Assembly: GCF_000003815.2 (NCBI RefSeq)
Contig: NC_049997.1
Span: 10,223,860 to 10,287,859, forward strand
Length of the DNA stretch: 64,000 nt
Reading direction: 5' to 3'
Source of the DNA: Branchiostoma floridae
Taxonomy: Eukaryota; Chordata; Leptocardii; Amphioxiformes; Branchiostomatidae
Shown: positions 59,201-64,000 of the stretch, one piece after another
Layout of the letters: each line of letters starts with the position of its first letter
How positions within the stretch are numbered: position 1 is the stretch's first letter
The notes under the pieces: generated by a model
What the model was told of the DNA's origin: nothing
Databases searched by the model: none
What the model saw: the letters and a program-made list of their open reading frames with translations, nothing else
Translations under genes and position numbers: made by a program

Positions 59201-62200
59201 GATCCCTACTAGCTTCAGGATAAACCTTGACGTTTCCTTCAACTTGTTGTTCTAGATATTTCAGCGACATCCGGAGGAAAACGTGGCCAGAACATGTTCA
59301 AGACGGCGAAGAGTGTGCTGACATTTCGCCCCAATGTCTACTTTCTTCTGGCATATTTCTTTATCCAAGTACCTATTTCTGTGAGTATCATATTAGAAAT
59401 TCAAACAGACTCGTATCAATCATTATTGCACATTTTCTGACTGATTTTCATATCATCTACTTGATGTGGATCTGTAAGATCGTTTTACAGACCCCAATCC
59501 TGAGTCGTCGCCCAAATGTTTTCTGTCACTGATAGACATGATTGTGGTTCACTCTCATTACATTTGGCCGAGACCATCGACATGATGTCTTTGTCAATGA
59601 GAAATTTTGGTACTACTAGTATGTAACGCTACTTCGCCTTTATCCGCGGGGTAACCTATATCCGTTGTTTTTCAAAACAGGGTATTGGGGCACACCAAGC
59701 CGACGGGTGGTAGTTTTTGACTGCAAAGTACTAAAAATATTGCAATTTGAAACCAATGTCCGTCGACGTGATATCCCCAAATACCCTGTTTTGATAGAAA
59801 CGGATATAGGTTACCCAATGGATAAAGGTGAGCTAGCGTTACAGGATGTTCCCATCTAAAGACGCGTGGAATAGAACCAGTCAGTTTTGCCATGAGGAAG
59901 GTTACAGACCGTTACGGAACCGCCGATCATGATTTCATGTCTAGGTCGTGAATAAAGAATCTTATCATCCCTATACCTGTCACTGAAAGGTTGGTTCACA
60001 CGGCTTAACATTTTTATTTGCAGATAGGACATGGTGCGATCGCCCTCTACGCACAGTATAGTCTGGACCTGGAAGACCAGATAGAGAACATCCTCTTAGC
60101 TTTCATGGTAAGAAACAAAACTTCCATAGTGTTCTTCCTCTGTGTACAATGTTGATGTTACACCTTACTTGTTTCTATTACAATTTGAATTGTCAAAAGT
60201 TCATCAGTTTAGATAACATCCATTCTGTCCAAGATCAAACTGTTATGTCCAACACAAAGAGGAAACTCATCATCATCATCATCATCATCATCCCATAGCT
60301 GATTAATCAGCCGTAGGGGCAGCACAACATGTTATGTTGTATCAATACGGCAATAGGCATTTTGAAACTGTTGAAAAGTTGAAACTGGGCGCGCCAAAAT
60401 GGACAAAACTTTCAGAAAGCCTACGGCGTCGCCCGTCTCTACGCCATTTCTCGAGAAGGAAATTGTGATAGGAGCTTGCTACAAAGCCTTTTCATAATAT
60501 TTTTCTGTTTGAAGACAATCTGTATCTGTATCTATATAGCCGGTATAACCGCCGTTCGGCGTAACACACCAGCTTTGCAGGCACGCGGCGCGGCAGTAGC
60601 TGGTTATATTGCACCAAACAACCTGTCACACCTAACTTTAGCACATCTATCTGCAAGCGTTCTTTAAAGCTATCCAGAGAAGATGCCCCTACTGTGCTTG
60701 GTGACAACGAATTCCACTCTACGATAGTTCTGGGAAAATACGAATTTTTGAACACATCAATCCTAGGTTGGTAACTCTGGTACTTGAAGTCATGGCTGTT
60801 TCTTGTTCTTTTTTGAGCTGGTATGATATAATTATCAGTCGGCACGTCTACCAGCTTATTGAACTCTGCGCTTTGATAACATTGATGTTACGTTCTTTCC
60901 AATAGGTGGCATCAGTGTTAGCCATGCCTGTTATTGGTTGGGTCGTGTCCAAACTTGGCAGGAAGACTTCCTACATTTGCTTTATGCTGGTAAGGCCCTG
61001 AAACTCTATCTATACTACACATGTATGTTTAACTGTATGTTTATGCATGTGACGTTATATAACGTCAAAACAGAAATCTACCTGGTAGGTTAGAGGTTTA
61101 ATCATACAACATGGCGGACAGTGTTTACGTCATTGTCACAAGCAGCCAATACCAGTGTAACGGAGAAGGGTCCACTTTTGCACATGGAGGGAAATTAAGA
61201 AAATTCTATTTTGGAGTGAGAGAATGTTGCGATAGTCGAAGCATGGGTATATGTAGTAGAAGTAGGTTTGAGATGGTTGATTTCGTGGAAAGAGTGATGG
61301 ATAATAGTCCGTTTTTTGCATGGGAAGGGAGTGGCGTATGCTGACTTTGCTCGCAAATGTTGTCTCTCTACTTCTTATTTTCTTTGTAGGCTGCAATCCC
61401 GATGTACATAGGATTTCAGTTTGTACCAAAGGGGAGCTTGGCTGTTTTTGCTGTTGCCATCGGTATAGGCATCACTGTGCTTGCACAAGCATTCGTACCA
61501 TGGTGAGTTGATGTAGTTTTATACGAAGTAAGAAAGAGCAAAAGTACAAAAGCTGCATGTATGCTCGCTGCATGCGCTGTTTGTGTTGGCCTCCTTCGCG
61601 AATATAAATTTATGTCCCATATGTATTCCTCAATTAAACAACTTGCGCTAATGCCCACTAAAAGTAGCCTGGGTACCATCCGGAAAGCAGTTCGCTCCGG
61701 CGTTCATTATATACTATATACAGTCGCTTCTAGCTCTGACATTCATTATACACTATATACAGTCGCTTCTCTGTGTTTCCAGAAGCGAACATAGGAGCGA
61801 ACTACTATCCGGATGGTACCCAGGCTACACTAAAAGGCCTCGAAGGAGGCAATCAGGTAATGCATAGCTTTAGAGTGTCTAACATACCCTCCGTTGTTCA
61901 ACAATGATCACGTTGACACCACAAAACTTTTTTAAGCAAGCGCAAAATATGTTTGCATACACACAGGTTGATGATTACTGACATTACAGAGGACTGCTGC
62001 CTACAGACCGGTGAAAGACTGGACACTCCCTTCGTCGCCATCTTCCTGTCCTGTAACAGTCTCGCCATCACCGTGGGACTGATCATGGCAACCATTGTCC
62101 TGGAGTGAGTACCGCTGAAACAGTTTTCAGTTTTAGACCTTTGTTTCATTTTCTATTTTATTCACAAGATTCTTATTCAGAGGATAAGACAGGAAGCAAG

Positions 62201-63440
62201 CAAGCATTGCTTATCTAGGTCTGTCCTCTTACACAAAAACGAATTTTTAGACCTTAACGTGATCACTGGTCACGTGTCCATAGCTACGGGGGCCAGTCTT
62301 TTGAGGAAGACGGGACTACAGGGTCAGCTGTCCCAGTCACGTGTCCCGTAGCTACGGGACCAGTTTTTCTGAGGAAGACGGGACTACAGGGTCAGCTGTC
62401 CCGGTCACGTGTCCCGTAGCTACGGGACCAGTTTTTCTGAGGAAGACGGGACTACAGGGTCAGCTGTCCCGGTCACGTGTCCCGTAGCTACGGGACCAGT
62501 TTTTCTGAGGAAGACGGGCCTACAGGGTCAGCTGTCCCAGTCACGTGTCCCGTAGCTACGGGACCAGTTTTTCTGAGGAAGACGGGACTACAGGGTCAGC
62601 TGTCCCGGTCACGTGTCCCGTAGCTACGGGACCAGTTTTTCTGAGGAAGACGGGACTACAGGGTCAGCTGTCCCCGTCACGTGTCCCGTAGCTACGGGAC
62701 CAGTTTTTCTGAGGAAGACGGGACTACAGGGTCAGCTGTCCCCGTCACGTGTCCCGTAGCTACGGGACCAGTTTTTCTGAGGAAGACGGGACTACAGGGT
62801 CACCTGTCCCAGTCACGTGTCCCGTAGCTACGGGACCAGTTTTTCTGAGGAAGACGGGACTACAGGGTCAGCTGTCCCGGTCACGTGTCCCGTAGCTACG
62901 GGACCAGTTTTTCTGAGGAAGACGGGACTACAGGGTCAGCTGTCCCCGTCACGTGTCCCGTAGCTACGGGGCCAGTCTTTTGAGGAAGACGGGACTACAG
63001 GGTCATGTGTCACGTGTCCGGTGCTAAGGGGCCAGTCTTCTTGAGGAAGACAGGAGTCCAAAATTCAATGGCGACATTGTCTACATTCCATTATCAACAC
63101 AATCACAACTAATCGTACAGAAAGTTGCCTTCCGACCCATTCAGGTACAGACACAGACACAGACTTTTGTTTATCATCTGTTGCATTTCCTGGGTGTTCC
63201 CGCTGCAGAATCGGAGGCTACAAACTAGGATCTTGTGTTCAGCCTGACACGGTGGGAAGCGCCTTGAGGATTCTGGCGTCAACGTTTACGTCAGTCCTGA
63301 CCTTCATCGGTGTGGTGTTTGCATGGAGATATCCAATCACAGATGCTAGGCAGAAAGAAATTGCCAAGGCCACCAATAAACGGTTAGAATTTCTGCTTCT
63401 ATGGTTTATCTATGTGCTACCTCACCTGATGATCACTTGA
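56219..63440 (+). CDS. MFSD2-like GPH/MFS transporter, copy B (tandem paralogue)
   Basis: Coding exons: 56219-56362, 56539-56660, 56989-57115, 58040-58118, 58616-58776, 58917-59007, 59256-59380, 60024-60107, 60906-60989, 61390-61502, 61967-62104, 63209-63382 (or to the stop at 63440). Exon lengths and phases equal those of copy A except exon 1 (144 vs 138) and exon 7 (125 vs 110). Landmarks: LCYAFGGVGNEI, SRVVDVLCNVFMGPLID, SSERDSAIQYR, HDSCDNMTYS with several N-glycosylation sequons, VVSKLGRKTSYI, PWLMITDITED, LGSCVQPDTVG. As in A, the second Asp of DxxxD is Asn. The first coding exon has an acceptor 20 nt before ATG, so an untranslated exon lies upstream. If the weak donor gttaga at 63383 is used, the tail exon is beyond the gap or the window; otherwise the reading frame ends at 63440 with a hydrophobic tail. 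Confidence 0.87.
57336..57486. mobile_element. Fold-back MITE
   Basis: aaaaaacggagatttacttc ... gtttcgagtgacatcc on the left mirrors ggatgtcactcgaaacg ... gatctccgtttttt on the right. Intron 3 of copy B. Related to 9410-9540. Confidence 0.88.
58145..58410. mobile_element. MITE, about 266 bp
   Basis: acccgccgtacgtgcaa near the left end and ttgcacgtacggtgggt at the right. Interior rich in cgtacg and gcacgtcgcccg words. Intron 4 of copy B. The long minus-strand frames crossing it are not genes. Confidence 0.75.
58476..58601. mobile_element. Diverged copy of the 7801/59633 MITE
   Basis: cagggtatgtgg, ggtggtttcaaac, acaatttgaaacca and ataaaggtgaattaatgtta align with 59633-59842. It ends 14 bp before the acceptor of exon 58616-58776. 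Confidence 0.65.
59633..59842. mobile_element. MITE, 210 bp
   Basis: gtaacgctacttcgccttta ... ggtaacctatatccgtt at the left mirrors aacggatataggttacc ... taaaggtgagctagcgttac at the right. Intron 7 of copy B. Same family as 7801-7986. Confidence 0.9.
60265..60350 (-). repeat. CATCAT run with LINE 3'-like segment
   Basis: Eight cat triplets followed by cccatagctgattaatcagc and ggggcagcacaac. Probably a LINE 3' end on the minus strand with a GATGAT tail. Intron 8 of copy B. Confidence 0.5.
60492..60890 (-). mobile_element. LINE reverse-transcriptase C-terminal fragment
   Basis: Minus-strand frame reads KRTRNSHDFKYQ, then DVFKNSYFPRTIVEWNSL and ASSLDSFKERL. This is the very common end of a non-LTR reverse transcriptase ORF. 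5'-truncated, in intron 8 of copy B. Confidence 0.88.
61665..61827. mobile_element. MITE, 163 bp, with 9-bp target duplication
   Basis: tagcctgggtaccatccgg at the left and ccggatggtacccaggcta at the right, flanked by cactaaaag at 61656-61664 and 61828-61836. Between them a short internal duplication around actatatacagtcgcttct. Intron 10 of copy B. Confidence 0.92.
62269..63055. repeat. 68-bp minisatellite, about 11 units, each with CACGTG
   Basis: Units start at 62269, 62336, 62404, 62472, 62540, 62608, 62676, 62744, 62812, 62880 and 62948, with a shorter variant at 63009. Each has gtcacgtgtccc, the 14-bp palindrome cccgtagctacggg, ctgaggaagacgggactaca and gggtcagctgtccc. It lies in intron 11 of copy B. 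Confidence 0.97.
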
Positions 63441-63617
63441 TTCTGCAGTTGGAGTACTTCTGAACGCGCATGCGCAATGAGATGCAAACTAGGAAATACA
63501 ACAAAAGTGAAGACATTTTGAACAAAGCGCGTCTGAACTCCCACTTTGGTGTAAATATGATTGGGCAGGCTAAAGGGAAGGATTGGAATGAGCTCCACCC
63601 TCCAATACCGTGCTAAA
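63437..63617. repeat. Left copy of a segment repeated across the gap
   Basis: Repeated at 63819-64000 with a single one-base insertion. It is the start of intron 12 of copy B and is homologous to 51271-51500 of copy A (gaacgcgcatgcgca, aaatacaacaaa). Confidence 0.95.
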
Positions 63618-63626
63618 CGCTAGTTT

Positions 63627-63718
63627 CCAAGCAGACCCTACGGTGCCTTTAGAAATAGTATCAAAGCTGGCCCGTTTGACTCCCTTAGCCGGCTATCTCC
63701 CTTTGGCCGGCTATACTC
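63627..63718. mobile_element. MITE fragment (family of 55473), cut by gap
   Basis: ccaagcagaccctacggtgc and tatcaaagctggccc match the left arm of 55473-55641; the right arm would lie in the gap. Confidence 0.75.
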
Positions 63719-63818
63719 NNNNNNNNNNNNNNNNNNNNNNNNNNNNNNNNNNNNNNNNNNNNNNNNNNNNNNNNNNNNNNNNNNNNNNNNNNNNNNNNNN
63801 NNNNNNNNNNNNNNNNNN
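63719..63818. other. Assembly gap (100 N)
   Basis: Exactly 100 N, the usual placeholder for a gap of unknown size. The sequence on each side repeats (63437-63617 and 63819-64000). Confidence 0.99.
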
Positions 63819-64000
63819 TTGATTCTGCAGTTGGAGTACTTCTGAACGCGCATGCGCAATGAGATGCAAATCTAGGAAATACAACAAAAGTGAAGACATT
63901 TTGAACAAAGCGCGTCTGAACTCCCACTTTGGTGTAAATATGATTGGGCAGGCTAAAGGGAAGGATTGGAATGAGCTCCACCCTCCAATACCGTGCTAAA
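63819..64000. repeat. Right copy of the segment repeated across the gap
   Basis: Near-identical to 63437-63617; the repeat reaches the end of the window at gtgctaaa. Confidence 0.95.

Noticed and set aside
62269..63055. Regular repeats resembling a CRISPR array
   Set aside because: The whole 68-bp unit is repeated with no unique spacers, and the host is a eukaryote; it is a minisatellite.

Overview
The window looks like a piece of an invertebrate chordate genome, most likely amphioxus (Branchiostoma). The reasons are spliced genes with GT/AG introns of 0.1-4 kb, a single pre-duplication copy of genes that are paralogous pairs in vertebrates, frequent TACATGTA-type words, and a very dense load of short inverted-repeat DNA elements (MITEs), tRNA-derived SINEs and truncated LINEs. 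Two N runs (24343-24483 and 63719-63818) are assembly gaps.

Layout, all genes on the + strand. (1) 200-18739: the last 19 coding exons (plus one candidate 21-nt microexon) of a neuron navigator (NAV) gene, covering the coiled-coil and the C-terminal AAA+-type ATPase module; the 5' part lies outside. (2) 20465-20690: a LINE relic between genes. (3) About 21560-36526: a complete atypical E2F gene (E2F7/8 type, two DNA-binding domains, about 1329 residues) with a CCAAT/E2F-site promoter and four exact E2F sites in 1.5 kb. (4) 39133-51858: an MFSD2-like (GPH/MFS) transporter gene, copy A, 13 coding exons. (5) 51859-56199: a transposon-rich spacer. (6) 56219-63440: a tandem MFSD2-like paralogue, copy B, with the same exon structure; its last exon probably lies beyond the window.

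The NAV-E2F7/8 pair corresponds to the human linkages NAV2-E2F8 and NAV3-E2F7, so it is an ancestral chordate neighbourhood. There is no reason to think the four genes share a pathway; NAV proteins act on the cytoskeleton, E2F7/8 repress cell-cycle genes, and MFSD2 proteins move lipids or other solutes across membranes. Both MFSD2-like copies have lost one aspartate of the cation-binding DxxxD motif and the lysine important in MFSD2A, so their coupling and substrate are open.

The most unusual features are structural. In at least four places a tandem or local duplication is anchored exactly on an exon-intron junction, copying the splice donor or abutting the acceptor. In MFSD2-like A a MITE plus 31 bp of another intron of the same gene sits inside exon 7, where the inserted flank appears to supply the new splice acceptor that keeps the reading frame open. 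In MFSD2-like B the same intron that carries one or two degenerate copies of a unit in gene A has expanded it into an eleven-copy 68-bp array, every unit carrying CACGTG.
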